A stretch of DNA of 64,000 nt from Cytospora piceicola (lineage: Eukaryota; Ascomycota; Sordariomycetes; Diaporthales; Cytosporaceae). Positions 34,450 through 49,400 of the stretch are shown one piece after another. The notes beneath the pieces were generated by a model. That model was not told the DNA's origin. It ran no database searches and saw nothing but the letters and a program-made list of their open reading frames with translations. The stretch is from the NCBI GenBank assembly GCA_023375675.1, contig JALQBC010000046.1, positions 1 through 64,000 on the forward strand, given 5' to 3'. The position numbers and the translations under genes are program-made. Position 1 is the stretch's first letter. Every line of letters starts with the position of its first letter.

Positions 34450-37400
34450 TTCGGCGCGTTAAGATTTAAATAAACTAATTGTCTTACTTAGCCTTTCTTT
34501 GCTCGGATGTCTTTTTTATTATCGTTTGGGTTTAGGGTCGAGAATTAGGGATAGTTACTTCGTCCGGGTTATCGGAGTCGTTTAGACTGTCTTCCTCCTT
34601 TATATCGGGAACTGTAGGGATTAAAATCTTTAAAGGATTTTGGAATTGACTAGGGCTAAGTGAGGTAAGGATGTCGAGTTTTAAGACCTAGAATGTATCG
34701 GTTATAAGTGTTTTATCTTAATAGACTTTTAAAGGTCTTTTAGCGGCTTTACGGATAAAAGGTAAGGAAACTAATAAAAGCTTATCGCTTAAGGAGGGAG
34801 CTTATCTATCTTTGCTTTAATCTTACGGTATCGGAGTCTTTAGTTCTTAAAAACCTCGGGTATTTTAGATAAACTTTTTAATGTTTTTAGCCGAGAATAT
34901 GCCTTTAAGGAGGATTTCGTTAGTTATCCGGAGTCGATAAACGTATTTAAATAGAACTTAATTAACGATAAATAGTCTTTTCTAACGGTAGGTAATCTTA
35001 GTAGTCCTCGAATAAGATATTTTCCTTATATAGTCGTAAACTAAAACTATATTACCTTCTTAAAGCCGGCTTTTTCTAATTAAACCTCGAGAGTTTGCTT
35101 TATCGGCTACCTTCTGTCGGTATATTATTACCGCTTCGATAGCGGTTTAAATATCTACTCTTTAGTTAGCTATAGATTAAATCCTTGCCTCGAAGGCTTC
35201 TTAACTGCTTTAATCAGGCTTTTATAAAGCGACCTTCTATATAGGAATCTCGGTTTTTAAGGGGATTAATAGTTTTTATTTAAAGATAAGGTAGAAGGGT
35301 ATAAAACTATAGGAACGGCGGATCGAAGTGCGATTAGTAAAGATTACGATTTTAAGGTACTACCGTTACGATATCCGCCTGTCCGCTATTTTAGTTAAGG
35401 CGCTAGTAATAGAGTAATATCCTTTTTTAACGATCTTTTAGGCCGGAGGATTATAAAGCGAAACTTAGACGAGAGGGATACTAAGTTGTTTAATAGTAGC
35501 TTTAAACTCTCTTTTGTTCTTTAGTCCTCCGTCGATGTTAATAAACAATAAATATCCGTAGGTAAGAATAATGTCTTTTTAAAGGAACCTCCTTATCGTT
35601 AGTAAATCCGATTTCCTTATCGGTTTAGTAATTACGTATCTTGTTAAATTATATCGGGCTTTAGCGAGAAATTAGTAGTCTTAATTATTAGGTATGTATT
35701 AGATATTAACTTTGATTTTTTCGAATAGCCGTCCGGGGACCGTAGGATAGACTCTTTCGCTTTAAAGTTTCGGATTGTACTTATTACACTTAAGATAAGT
35801 CTAAACAGCTTCGGTAACGTTTAATTAAAGCCGTCTTTAGAAATATAATCCTTTAAGCTTAGCGAACGTTGTATTACGGCTTTTATATCCGAATTTCTTA
35901 TAATAATCCCGGAGAATTTTCTGCTAAAGGTCGGGATTATTAATAACACGCCGGCGTAAGAGCTTTTTTTCCTCCTGTCTTTAAAGGGTATAATTAATTA
36001 CTTAATATCTTAACGCCTTATTCTTAAATCGTTTAGCGGCTTGTCTCTGTATCCTTTAAGGAATAATACCGGTAGTAAAGAACTTTACGTATTATAGAGA
36101 TTTGTCGGATTAGATTAACTTCGGGTTTAGGATTTCTTTTACTAGTATCGTATTAATTTAAGTATCGTATTAGTCGTCGAGGTCTCCTTCCGGATTTTCG
36201 GCCGGGGCTTTAGAAATTAGTAGCCGAGAAAGTATATCGGCGATAAGATTCTTCGTCCCGGGAATATACTTAATAGTAAAGTCGAAGATCTTAATAACGA
36301 CGATCTAACGACTTACTAAGGCATTTAGGACATCCGATATCCCTTTATTAATTTAATTAACGAAAACTCGGGCGTTTGTTTTTAGGATAAAATAATATCT
36401 AAAGAGATATTAACGAAGTCGCCGAAAAGCGTAAAAGGCTATTTGACACTTTCTCTTCGTAGTATTATACTTTTACTTAGCTTAGGTTTAAGAACTACTT
36501 TCGAAGCGAGCTAGTCTCCGGCGACCTTCGACCTTTTATATTAAAGCGGCTTTTTACCTAACTAAACTAGCATCGATTATTAAGATAATAGCTCCGGTAT
36601 CGGGCGAGTAATTAATCCCGATAATAACCGGTTCATTAACTAGCGTGTTAATTAACTCTTTTATAGCGATCTGTTAAGCTTCTTTTTATCGGAACAGGGC
36701 GTTTTTTTTTATTAGGTTATAAAGTGGTCGAGCGATAATAGCGAAGTTCTAGATCTAATAGTTGTAGTAAACGACTATCTTTAGAAATAATCGGAGGTTT
36801 TTAAGATTGTTATAGACCGTTTAGCCTTTAATCTTTTAGATCTTCTTTAGTTAAAAAGAACGCTCGATCGATCTATATATATACCCGATAATGTTTACCC
36901 GCCTTCGACATTATTTAGATTTAATACCCGAAATCGTCGTCTTTATTAGTTCGGTATTAAAAAGGACTTAATTAAGGTTGTAAATATATTCTGCGATATA
37001 GCGGCGGATACCCGGGAGCTCTTTTAATATCTTATCCGAGTAAGTTAACTCCGGACCTTTAACGGTAATATCGTTAAGGAAAGCCTGATAAATATAAGGA
37101 ATTAAGTCGTATAATAATCGGACTATAATCTTTATAAATTAAGCAATAGAGTTTATCGCCTTTATCGGTAAGGTGTATATCCGGAAGAGACCTAGAGGAG
37201 TAGTAAAAGTTATTATATCTCGACTGTTCGGATGAAGTTTAACTTAATCGTACCTAAAGAAGAAGTCGAGGAGAGATAAAATCTTATATATTGTAAACTC
37301 TTTAGAGAATTGATTAGCCGCTGGCGGTATAAAAGCGTCCTTAATCGTAAACGTATTATACTTTTAGGCGTTATTAATAAGACGGAGGCTACTATCTTTC

Positions 37401-40400
37401 TTCTGAACTAAAAACTAACGATTACGGTATAAACTATAACTATTCTCGATGATCCGTCTTTCTAAACGTTTTTTAAGCAGCTTTAAAGTCTTCGACTTAA
37501 GAGTATAGGGGATCGGGATGTTCTTTAACTGAAAGACGTTATAAGGAACGGTTCGAATAACTTAGGGAGGGGTAACTTCTTTAATGATTTCTTTAATCTC
37601 GGACTAATCCTATACTAAACTTTTTTCCCGGTTAATTAATATATACCGGAATATCTTTATTTTATCCGGATTAAGATTATTATAACTAGTTTCTAATATC
37701 TTCTTTTATCTTTCCTCTGTTAATCGGCTTTTAGGCTCGATATCCGAAAACTTTAGCTAGATCTAAAAGTTATATTTACTGGACGGTAACTTAGCTTAAT
37801 TAGCCTTAACCGCTTTAACTCTCTTTGCTTTTTATATCGGATCTCCTTTTAGAACGGAGCCGTCCGGTTTTAAATTATTAACCGGTTTAACTTTAAAGGT
37901 AATTTCTTTATAGAGGGTATTAACCATCCTTACTATCTCTTTAGCAGCCCGGCGTGTCTGTTTTTAAAGGGGAGGTAGGTTAAAACCTTTCTTCTATAGT
38001 TTCTTAGTTTATCGCTTATATTAACTATAAAAGTAACAGTAGTTTTCCTTTTGCTGGACAGAGAGGTATATATCTGCGAGTTCTGTTTTAACTACCTTAG
38101 ATACTGTTAAAACGAATATAGGTATGTCTTTATCGGATAAGGAAAGAACGGGAGTATTACCTGGTTCGAGTTAGTCGGAAACTTAGGTAGGGACGTCTTT
38201 ATTACTAATAGCGCCGCGCCTTTCGGAAGTACGACTGCTAGGCTTTAGTTTTTTTTAAGCTTACTCTTTAAACGAGAGTTAACTTAAACAGGAGTTTTAA
38301 GTTTACCTTTTACTGTAGCGACTAGTCTAATATTTTTAAAACGAAAATTAGCTTTAAGTAAGTTATCGGGCGAATGTTCGAGAGTAAGCTTCGTTTAGAG
38401 GATAAATAGTATCCCGAGAAGGATATTATAGTTTGTTTTCGTAATTCGGTCCTCTACTACGTAAAAGACGACTTACTTATAATAACCTTCGATTTAAACC
38501 GGGGTTTTAAAGACGCTTAAGAGGTTAATTTTTCCTTTATCGTACGTTCGGGAACCGATATCGGTTTAAATAACCGGAAGTCTGTACTTATCGCAGATAC
38601 TTACTTTTAAAAGGTTAAGTTCGGCTCCGGTGTCGAGTATCGATAGCTAAGTATTACTACCTTTAGATCCGATTCGGATAGTAAGATAGTAAACCGGAGC
38701 GATACTCTTTTAAAGTCTTTCGGTGTAAGTATCTATATTAGCAACTCCTTAGCGAAGATATACTCTGATTATACTGATTCGAATATTAAGAACTTCTTAG
38801 TCTTTAAAGAAGGACTTAATCGAGTCGAGACCGAGCTAGTTTTATTATAAAGACTTATCCTTTTGTCGGACTGCTATTACGTTTAAAGCTCCGGGTTAAT
38901 TATTTACTTCGTCGTTCGGGTTTTAGCTCTTTTTATAATTAAGATAAATAATCTTTATTCTACTATCTTAAAGCATTTAAATATAATAGATAATACTATT
39001 TTTAAAGTCGGGGCGTATTTAAAGGATCTTATCTTAAGTGTATCTTTTAAAAGTATAGAAGAACCGATTAACTAATATTTTTTTAAAGTCCGGGACAGCG
39101 TTTTGTACTTCTGTCTATAGGTTTTCTTTTAAAGGCGGTTAATTAATATTATTCTCCTTAGCCTTCCTTTTAGCTTAGTCTTTAAATGTCGGAATATTCT
39201 GAATAGCGGTTTTTAGGACTTCGTTTTCGACTTAAGCAGTCTTTCGCCTTTTAGCGGCGCTATCGTTAACTTAGGCTTAATTATTAGCGTTAAGAACTTT
39301 TCTTTACTCCTCGATATTAGAAATCGTTGTCGGAGAGGCGGTAACAGTTAGCTTTTTAAACGGTATATATCTGGAAGATATATCTAGAATACTGCTTTAA
39401 TTAATAACCGCTTAAATCGACCTGATATTTATATTATCGCTGTTAAAGTTATTTATAGGATTATAAGACAGCTTACCGATAATATGCTTAAGATCACCTC
39501 GGAATCGGGGTTCACGCTTAACTAAGATTCTGTACCTTTTAACCGCAGGTATTTAGTTTTAATTATCCCGGGCTCGAAGTTTTAGAGTCGCTAGAACGAC
39601 TTAGAAAGCTCTTACTCCCTTCTTATTACGATATTAGCTAATTAAGTCTGCCCGGACTAGCTTTCTTTTACTTTTAAAGACCTTATCTTTCGTTTTAATT
39701 ACCTAGAGTATTCGTCTTAGGTTTAGATAGAAGAGAATACCCTTCTTTTTTAGCTTTTTAAGTAAAGGGTATCGATTAGCGTTATAGTTATTCTGTCTAT
39801 ATCTGTAGTAGAGTTTCTTAGTCTTATCTTTTTTAAACTAGTTAACCTTCGTCTCGTAATAATAAACGTAAGCAGTAAGGTCTTACTTATTAATATATTC
39901 TCTATTAGCTACGTACCTAGCGATATTATTAAGGCTAGTCGAGAAGATAGGATTTTAAATCTAGTCTTTTAGTAAGATACTCTTAAGTAACTAGCGATAA
40001 TTGTATAATCGGGCTTTAACCTTTTCGTATACTTAGTTTTGGATATCGTTAATGTTTTACTAGAAACGGGAGTTCTTTTAACTAATTTCCTTTTAAAGGT
40101 CTGTATTGCTTATCTTTAAGTTATTTAGTTGTTTAAGAAGATTTTTATACTAATCGTCGGATATAACCGGGGGACTAATACTAGCCTGCGGGTTTAGGTT
40201 TTACCTATTAAAGATCTTAGGGACTACGGCTTAAGTATAGAATTAAGTAGCCTTGTTTTAAGGAGCAGGATCTTTAGGAAAGAGAGCCGGCGTAGGATCC
40301 GGTTAATAGGTTTATAGAGTTACTGCCGGGAGGATAGGATTTTATCCCTTTTAGTTATCGTAGATATTACGTCCGGATATCTTCTTATCGCGCTCTTCTT

Positions 40401-41500
40401 TATATTAGACGATTAAATAAAGCTTTAAAAGATTGTTTATTAAGTAAGGCTAAGACTTACCTTTTAAAGAATTTTCTGTAACTTTAAGCTCGGTACGTAA
40501 CCCTTTAATCTAAGAAGTAGGGAGTTTGTCTTAAAACTCTGTTTAAGTCTAATAATCTCGTTTCCCGGCTTCTACGAGGAGTTAATTATACTTTAAGACA
40601 GCGAAGCGAAATAACTTTAAGGAGTTGATAATATAAGTAGAGATGAAAGCTCTTCTTTCTTAATCCGGGGTATAGAGCTGCTAGCGATTGTAGCGTTTAT
40701 ATACCTGTTTTAATCGTTTTTCTTAATTAGCCTAAGTTTAGGCGCTCGATGTTTATATCGTAAAGTCCGTTACTATCTTTAGCCTTATAACTATCGTCTT
40801 TAAAATTTTTAAAGTATATTAATTAGAAATCTTTAGAATCGATCGAATAATGTTATAGCGCTTAAGATAATCGGTGATGTTAGTGCCGTCGAAGGGTTTA
40901 AAACTAAGTGCTTAGATCCTTTCGACCGGTAGGATGCTAATAAACGGGCCTAGGTATTATATTGGTAGGGGAGCTGGAGGGGGATACGCCGGTGTTTAAG
41001 GTTAATTAGAAGGTGTAGAGGTTTTGTTAGTCTCCTTTCCCGAAGGAGTAGAAGAAGTTAGTTAATCTTTCGTCGATATCTTCTTTTTTTATCTTTTATT
41101 CGGACGATTTAGTTTTTTTTATCCTTTTCTTTTCGACGTTCCTTTCGGCTTATCTCTAATCTTCGTCTTTTCGTTAGTTGCTTAATTAAACTCGTCGATA
41201 TAGTTAACTTTACTATATAATGTTAGATTGTTGTTTGGGACGGATAAAGGTGCTTGATATACTGCGACTGTAAACTCGGAGGGAGAGGATAAAATAAAAG
41301 AATATACTAGACCTTTCTTTCCGTCGGTAAAATGCTAAATAAAACCCGAGGATGCTTAATTAATCTTAAGTTTACCGGAAGGGGTACTTAATGTAGGTCC
41401 GGGATAATAGTAATAAGGATAGATAAACGCTAGTTGCTTCGACACCTATCGGAATAAGAAAAATACTTTAGATAAGATATTCTGGGAAGTAGAACGTAAA
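34450..41500 (-). pseudogene. inner gypsy gag-pol remnant
   Basis: Minus-strand order gag, (protease), RT, RNase H, integrase, as in Ty3/gypsy. The gag motif FDGTNITDYL is at about 40880, the RT catalytic AFLNDIT (Asn for Asp, a RIP-type change) near 37070, and the integrase zinc-like region and TDGG-type motif at about 35500-35900. Numerous TAA/TAG codons prevent translation. Confidence 0.8.
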
Positions 41501-42060
41501 ACAGATTTAATTAATGCTTTTACTAGACGGTATAACTATTGCGATAATCTTTCTCTTCCCCGGGCTTTTTAGAGAACCCGTCTCTCTTACTAGTTAACCG
41601 TCTAGCTGTTTATACGTGATATTTTCTAGGTCTTTTAAAGAGGAAACAGCTTAAGACCTAGATTTTTGATTTAATTAGCACGATACCGATGAACCGTAAA
41701 GTTATATTCGACCGCGGGGACTCGCTTCCCCTTTGTATTTCTTCGTTTTAAATAAGTGTTCGGTTTAATAACGGGTAAAGAGACCCCCTCTTTCGTAGGC
41801 TTATCTTTATAACGTCGTCGATCTATTGTATATTGTAATAAAAGTAGAATTAATCGGTAAAATTCGGTATTAGGCGTCGCGGCTCGAGTATTTACCTCGC
41901 TTCCCTTAGTCTGTACCTTTAATATCTAGCGGTCGTAAACCTCGGTTCCGGTAAGTCTTATACTTAAGCGGCTTAAAGGTATGTGGTTTTAAACGTCGAT
42001 ATGTTCTTTAAAATATTTTTAGTTTAATTAAATTAAAAAATCTAAAGAAGCCGATAAAAC

Positions 42061-42088
42061 CTATGTTCGATTTATAGGGCAGACACTA
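42061..42088 (-). other. inner gypsy primer-binding site, long tRNA 3'-end copy
   Basis: On the plus strand this reads as the 3' end of a tRNA: T stem CTATG, T loop TTCGATT, T stem TATAG, seven acceptor bases GGCAGAC, discriminator A and CTA for CCA. It lies 2 nt from the LTR. On the element strand it is therefore a primer site of at least 28 nt with TGG changed to TAG by RIP. Confidence 0.7.
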
Positions 42089-42090
42089 AA

Positions 42091-42393
42091 TGTCGTAGAG
42101 GCGAGTGACCCTTATAAAGGACTAAAAGCTACCGGCCTCGTTGCGTTAAGGTTGATTAAGAGTAAGCCCGAAGGCTTACACTCTCGAACGACCGTCGGTT
42201 ATAGAAATAAAGGTAGAGAGACGAAAGGGATAATGTTTAGGTCTGATTACGTCGGGATAAGTATAGGCAGTAAAACTTTGTTATATGTTGTTCTTATCTA
42301 AGTAAAAAGAGTAATTAAAACGAGCACTCGAGATGCCTTTTAAAAGACACCGACGTAGGGTTAGTAGGTCTGGTACCACTGGCTACCGCGTTA
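42091..42393 (-). repeat. inner gypsy 5' LTR (303 bp)
   Basis: See 30220-30522; less mutated at its right end (GGTACCACTGGCTACCGCG). Confidence 0.92.
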
Positions 42394-42397
42394 GTAT
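42394..42397. repeat. target-site duplication GTAT, right copy (inner gypsy)
   Basis: Matches 30216-30219. Confidence 0.75.
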
Positions 42398-45300
42398 TAC
42401 TATAATAATTAAAATAAAAATAACTAACTTCGTTATATTCGAAAGCGCTTTACGAAATATATTTATAAAATATACTATTTTAGTTGTTAACTATAAAAGC
42501 CCGATAACGCTTATTTCCTTATCGTTATATATAGCTAGTCCGGTAAGAATATTAAGTTCTATTATAAATTCCGGTACTTTTATAACCTATAACGGTTAAG
42601 CTATACTTATAACCTTAAAGAACGTAAACCGATTTATTAGTCTTTACAGAAACCTAAGTTCGAAAGCCTGTTTTATAAAAGGTAAAAGCTATTTTTCGAA
42701 GTAATATTCGGTTTAAGCTAAATAAAACGTAAACGAAAGGTAATTATCTATAACGCCTTAAAAACTCTGTTCCTGTTAAAATACTAACCTTCTACCTATA
42801 CTTTAATCGAACCGGTAGTTTATATAGTAAAAGAACCCGAAAAGTTAAAAAGCCGAGAAACGACGGTCGAAACAGACAGAAAAAATAAAAAGACTATTTA
42901 AAACCTCGAACGATAATTAGAAACAACGAAAAGTATATAGCGTAGTAATTTAAAGGTTTTACCTTTATTTAAATTAATAACCGAAACTATCTGCCTGTAT
43001 ATTATATTGTTTTTAATTATTTTTATAATACTACTATAAAAAAGGGATTTAGTTTTATAAGCCGTTTAAACTAATATATTTAACTAACCGGAAATTACTT
43101 TAATATAAACGAACTTATTAAGTAGTTTTAAAAAGGAACGTTATATTAACGCTATAATCTTTATATTAAAAAACACTAAAGCGTTCCGATTATATAAGTA
43201 AAGGATAGGTTTATAAGTACTATCGTTTTATATACTATTAAGTAATCCTCTTAATTTCTATTATACTACCTATAAACCGGCGGCTTACTTTAAAAATTCT
43301 CGTTAATATAATCGCGTTACCCGAGAAAGTAATATATAACCTATTAAAAACTATATATATTATATAGCCGGTAGCGGTAAAAACCTTAATAACGACTTAA
43401 ACGATAGCTTAAACGATAACGACTTTATTTATAATCGCGATTAAAACGGAAGCTTATTTAGTTATCGTTTTAACCGAAATAAGGGCTAAGATATATATAA
43501 CTATAAGCGTAAACTATCGATTAGCGTTTTTTAACTACTTATAAACCTATTATTTACTTAAGAGTTTAAAGAAAACACTTTTAAAAGATTTAAACTATAT
43601 ACTAGCTAGAATAATACTAAGGAGTTTATAGAAGTATTCTATATAGATAATAAGGTAACAGTATAGAAAAACCTGCTAATATTTATTTAACGTTATCGTA
43701 TATATATCGTTAATATCGAAACTCGACGATAAATCTTATATTAAAACCTTTTTATTTATTTTACCGGATTTACTTATTTATAGTTTTAGAATATTTTATT
43801 AAACGAAGAAAGATTTAACCTAACTATTTACCTCGATATATAAATAAAGTAGAAGGAGTACTTTATTATAGACTTTAGTATATCTTATAATATAGCCGAC
43901 AGAATTTTAAATAGTTTTCGATATATGCGACGTAATACCTAAAATAATAAGAATATTTTAGACTTTACCTAATATATCTGTCGCTTTACCGTTTTAGCCG
44001 AGTAGTTAAATAGTTTTATTATTCGAAATATATAAGACCGAATCGATAAATAGATAGTCGTTCGTTACTTTAATCGCTTCGAGTATAACGTTAACTTTCG
44101 GGATTTCGAACGTAAGCTTAAAGCTAAGTAAGAGACTTAGTATATATTCGAAAAAGAGGCCGCGTCTGTCTATATAAGGCTACGACAGCTTATTATAAAT
44201 AAACGTCGATCCGAGCTACCGCGATACTAAGCTTATTTTATCCGTTCCCGGTTATAAAAAGCCGGCTTTTAATAACCGGTTTTATTATTTAACCGTCTTA
44301 ATTTCTAACGGTTTAAATAAGCCTTATCTTAGGCCTAAGTATTAAAATAGCCTTTATAGCTTAGTTTAGGCGATTATTAAAAGTTGTTACCCGAGTAGTA
44401 AAGACAGCTAATCGAAACGTAAAAGGCCGTTTAAAACTAATAGTAAACTACTTATAACCTGCTATTACTTAAGCTAACGCTATAGCTACTAACTAATACT
44501 ATAAACTAAGGTCCTTTTAGATAACGTTATTTATAAAAGCGTTATAATTAGCTTAGGATTTTCCGACGTTTTACTTATTAAGATAGCAAGGGTAACGTAA
44601 TAGCAGAAGACGTTTAACTCTTTAATATAGACGACAGTACCCTTTAATATAATACCGTTTAAAAAGAGAAGCTAATATAAAACGGCTTTTATCCGGTTAA
44701 TAAAGAAATAACGTTTATTATAACGAACGAACTACTAAACGATATTAGTAAATAGATAAGCTTAAAAAATAACTAACTTACCGACGAAAAAGGACTTTCG
44801 AATAACGGATATATAATAGTCGAAGACGTTAATATATATAACTTTAATATAGAACTATCTGTTCTGAGATTACTAAATAACGGTATTTATTACGAAAAAT
44901 ATCCGTTTTATCCAGACGATCTCTATTATATCGATTATAGTTACGTTTCTTTATTTAAACTGCGTTTTTTTAAGTACTATCGTTATTATAGTAGCGCTAA
45001 AACGTACTACGATACGACAAGATAAGAAGGTTTTATTCTAAACCTTAATATACTGCTTTAAGTATCGCTATATAAAGGTTATAGCTATACGTACGTCTGT
45101 ATCAAGGCGTACAGTTCTTTAACCGGTTATACTTTTAGTACTTATTATAATACCGGGGCTTTTAGATATACGATCTCTTAGGCTATACTAAACCTAATAC
45201 TTAATATTAAAGTAAACTAAAAAGCTTAAGCTAATTTTCGGAGGATAGGTAAAATAAGTGCTTTTAGTTAAGCCGAGTTTAATATCTTTTATTAAGCTAG

Positions 45301-48300
45301 CTTAAATAGTTTACCTACTATCTTATCGGTAAAGATAAGAGCGTAAGTACTTAAACGTTTAAACGCGAGACTGTTAGTAAGATAAGAATTTATAGTACTA
45401 TATTAGGTAAATATCTTTAACTCGGTAGTTAACATATTGTTTAGTTGCTTTAACGGTACGCGAGTAAAGGTATCGGTTTTTACTAAGACCGTCTTATATA
45501 CTTATAAAGTAAAAGCTACCTCTGTCGTTATAATTTTACTACGATTAAGCTGTATTATACTTATTATTAAGCTACTTATAAGAAAACTAAATCTTTTTTA
45601 TTTAAGCTAAAGTAAGAAGGTTAAGTAAATGCTTTAATTAGCTAAGACTTTTACAACGTAATAGCTATAAATTAATTATCTTTTTCTTTAAAAATTAGTA
45701 AAAACACTTATTTAAGTATATTCGAACCTGTCTTTAAAGAATATATAAAATATACGGGATAAGAAAGTACTATTTAAACCTTATTAGATTATAATTAATT
45801 ACCTTTTTATTATTCTAAGCTATTTATATAAAACGTAATTATTAACTTATTTTTTAAGTTTAACCTTACTAGCGTGTTAAACGCTTTAAATAGTGTCGAA
45901 TAACCTGCTAGTATTAAAGAATTTATTTCGAATAAGCCGCCTTTAGATAAGACGGACGTAAAGATATATAAATATCTTTACCTAGATAAAAAACTTAATA
46001 TTACTTATATTAAAAACCTGTTCGAAACGAAGCTATTAAATAACGTATATATATACCGGTATTTACTTAAGTTTATATCGAAGGTAGACTATTTCGTATG
46101 CAAGTTCGTATACGTATTTAAAAACACTTCGAATATTCGAGTACTTAAAGGTAAACAGATATAAGTTCTTTTAGTCGAAGGCTAGTAAAATTAGAAAATA
46201 TTATAGTAACCGTACTACTTTAGTAAAAAGGACTAGAAAATTATTAACGGTATAATAAACGGTTTTTATAAATAAGGTCGTACCGAGTAAGTTACTTAGT
46301 CTACCTTATTCGGCTTACCTGTTTTTATAGTATAGAAGATAGTAGAAGGTAAGTGTAAAGGATGTATAGTTATAGACTTTTATATCTTTAATAAGGTAAC
46401 TATTCCCGATATATATCTGTTACCCTTTTAGTTAAACGTTTTTAAAAATATCTGTAGTAAGTCTTTTTTTACTGTTATCGATATAAGCTCGTTTTTTTAT
46501 TAGTTTTAAGTATACCTGTTATATCGCAAACGGTTTACTTTAATTAATTACTACGGTTAAGAATAGCTAAAAGTTGTATTTATAGGATTTTATAACTTAC
46601 CGGTATATATTTAATAGTATATAGACTATATACTCCGGTTGTTTAAGTATTTTACTATTACGTTTATCGATAATATTATCGTTTTTTCTAATACTATTAA
46701 AAAGTATATAAAGTATTTAAGATAGCTGTTTATATTATTTACAGACTGTTATATATTTTTATTAGCTAAGAAATTTTTTATCGGATATCTTTTAATAGAA
46801 TTACTTAGATTTAAGGTTAACAGACTAAATATATATAATACCTTAAACCGGGTAAAGACTATTACTTAGCTATAGTTCTTTACTATACTATAATAACTCG
46901 AGAAGTTTATTAGCTTTATAGGTTATCTTTACTATTTCGTATTACGGTATACTAAGTATATCGATCTGTTATAGAGATAGAAGACTTAAATGCTTATTAA
47001 AGGACAAGAAGATAAGAAACTTCCGAAAGGTAACGTTTAAAAGAACTATACTTATTAAACTTTCTTCGAGCTTACCCGAGAAAAGGTATACTCTTTTAAC
47101 GATTTTAAGTCGGCCTTAATAGGTAAAAACGCCTTATTTTATTAAAACCTAGATAAGCTATTATTTATTTAGTTAAATGTTTTAAAGGAAGTTAGATTTT
47201 TAAATATTATCTTTTAACTAAACGATAATTTTAAATAAAACCGGAAGTTACTTATACCTTATACTTAAATCTGTTTATTATAGTATTTAAGTAAAACTAT
47301 TAATACAGCTAAATATAAATACTAGTTAACCGAATTCGAGGTTATCTGTTTAATATAGCTAGTTTATAAACTCTATATAGTTATTAGTTTAAACTATAAA
47401 TAACCTATATATATTTTTATAAACTACGTTACTACTATTGGTATTATTAAATAAACGTTTTTCGATATAGTAAATAAAACTAAGATAAATATAAAGCTTA
47501 TTCTTACATTAAAATACTTAAGCTAGTATAGTTTAAATATTTATTATATTCCGGGAATAACTAATATATTAGTAAATACTATCTTTAAGTTATTAACAAG
47601 TTAATAGCCTATAGAGAATAATAGTATACTCGGTAAATTATAAGAAAATACTACTTTATATAGTATGTTTAAGATCTCTATCGACTAAGTATTTAAAAAT
47701 CGTATCGTCGTAAGATATTAAGAATACGTTAGTTAAACTAATATTATTTAGTAACTATAAAGTAATTAAATAAAAGCGGATATACTGTTTAAGTTAAATA
47801 TAAATAGATTTTTATATTTTATAAAGTTATTAAATAAACGACGCTTTTATATCCCGGTATAAATAGCTATAGATTTTATTATTAAAGCTTATAACGTTAA
47901 GTATTACTTCGGTAAAAACAGAATTTAATATAACCTTACCGACCGGTTTATAATTAAGAATTATTATCGAAAGGTTTTTAAATATATTAAGAATTATCCG
48001 GTTTACATAGTAAATCGTAATAAAAACTAGTAGCTATTAAGGAAGATATAGTTTATTCTTTCGCCGTTAATCCCGTTTTATACTATTACTATAGACTTTA
48101 TAACGGCTTTACCTAACGTTTTAACCGTTAATACTTCGTAGGTAATTCTTAGAATACCTTTTTTTAACGTCTTTCTTTCAGTTATAAATAAGTATAGTAA
48201 AACGACTATTATTATTTTTAATAATACTATATATATAGCTGTAAATTAGGTATATATACTGTTATATATATTATATTTATATAACTAAGGTATCTTATAG

Positions 48301-49400
48301 CGTATTATTTCTAATAGAGATTTTAAGTTCCTTTTAGACTTTTAATAAAGCTTATAGTTTAGTTTAGATATTAAGCTAGCTTATTTAACCGCTTAATACT
48401 TATAAACCGACGGTTAGTCTAAAGGTAAAAATAAAATAATAGAATTAGTAGTCCGGATATTCGCTATAACGTATTTTAAAGTCGAATAAACCGATATTAT
48501 CTTAATACTATAGTTTAACTTAAATAACGTTTATAATAAGGTTACGAAATACTTCGTTAACTAGCTTTTATACAGATTTAATCTTACCGGAATAAGCTAA
48601 TTAAAAGAAAGTATTCCGGCGTTAACCCGAGATATATTTTAAAAGAAAGCGTAACTTATAATCGCCGAAGTTTAAATAACCGTAAAACTATAGTATAATA
48701 AAAAGTATCGTTAGTATAAGTTTACTTTAAGTAACTAAGTTTTTATTAAACTCTACTATAGCTATACGTTACTTAAGAATTTAGCTTAAAAATATTCTTA
48801 ATAACGTATAAGACCGTTTTAAATCGTATATAAAGTAAGTAAACTAGTATATAAGCTTAAAATAGCTTTATATATAAACATCTATTTAATATTATCTATA
48901 ATTTATCTATTTTTAAGTAAGCTATTATAGTCTAACCTATATAGATAAAATTTACTAGCTATAAAGCTTATAGAAGTAAATAATAATAAGACGTAAAGGT
49001 ATAATAAGGCTTTTAAATATTATAAGTTACAGCATATTATAGTTAAATGTAAGCGGAAGTATAGTTATAAATAACTACGTATTAAGTATCTTATAAAATA
49101 AACCGATTACCTTAGCTATTTTAATATATAAATACTATAAAATACTTTAAATACCGATAAAATAATTTAAGAATTCGAGATAAAACAAAAAAAAATAGAA
49201 AAGCTATACGTTTAGTTAGTAATAAAAAAAAAACCGCCTATAAGGTAACCGGAACCTAAAAAAATAGTTATTTAAGTATCGTAGCCCCGGCTAAAAAAAA
49301 GACTACTTAATAGATAACCGGTAAATCGGCCGGTAACGCCGGCGTTAAAGCCGAAAAGTAATATTCGACGTTTATAAAAGGTTACCGGGTAATAAAGGTT
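42398..49400 (+). pseudogene. middle gypsy gag-pol remnant
   Basis: The plus strand has RT near 46400-47000 (TFIDNIIVFSN, FIGYLLIELL), RNase H following, and integrase at 48050-48850. The chromovirus-type end (KLAYKLKIALY) is near 48840. Gag is not cleanly delimited. All frames are cut by TAA/TAG. Confidence 0.75.

Larger units (their letters stand above)
30220..42393 (-). mobile_element. inner Ty3/gypsy element, 12.2 kb, youngest of the nest
   Basis: 303-bp LTRs (30220-30522 and 42091-42393) share TGTCGTAGAGGC..CTACCGCGTTA; about two dozen differences, all transitions. The minus strand holds gag at about 40300-41100 (FKPFDGTNITDYLKRYN). RT is at about 36900-37600 (LVQKKDSSLRLINN, ILSLLDFFFRYD, TTPLGLFR, catalytic AFLNDIT near 37062). 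Integrase lies at about 35260-36000 (ERVYPTVPGRLFEK, then TNRTSIRRSY..PFYLIF). About 3.9 kb remains between integrase and the 3' LTR, with a plus-strand coding-like stretch. The polypurine tract AAGGAAGG abuts the 3' LTR. It keeps more CA/TG than the middle element. Confidence 0.92.

Noticed and set aside
42333..42599. 88-codon + strand frame
   Set aside because: Runs from the inner LTR across the insertion junction into the middle element, so it is a chance fusion.
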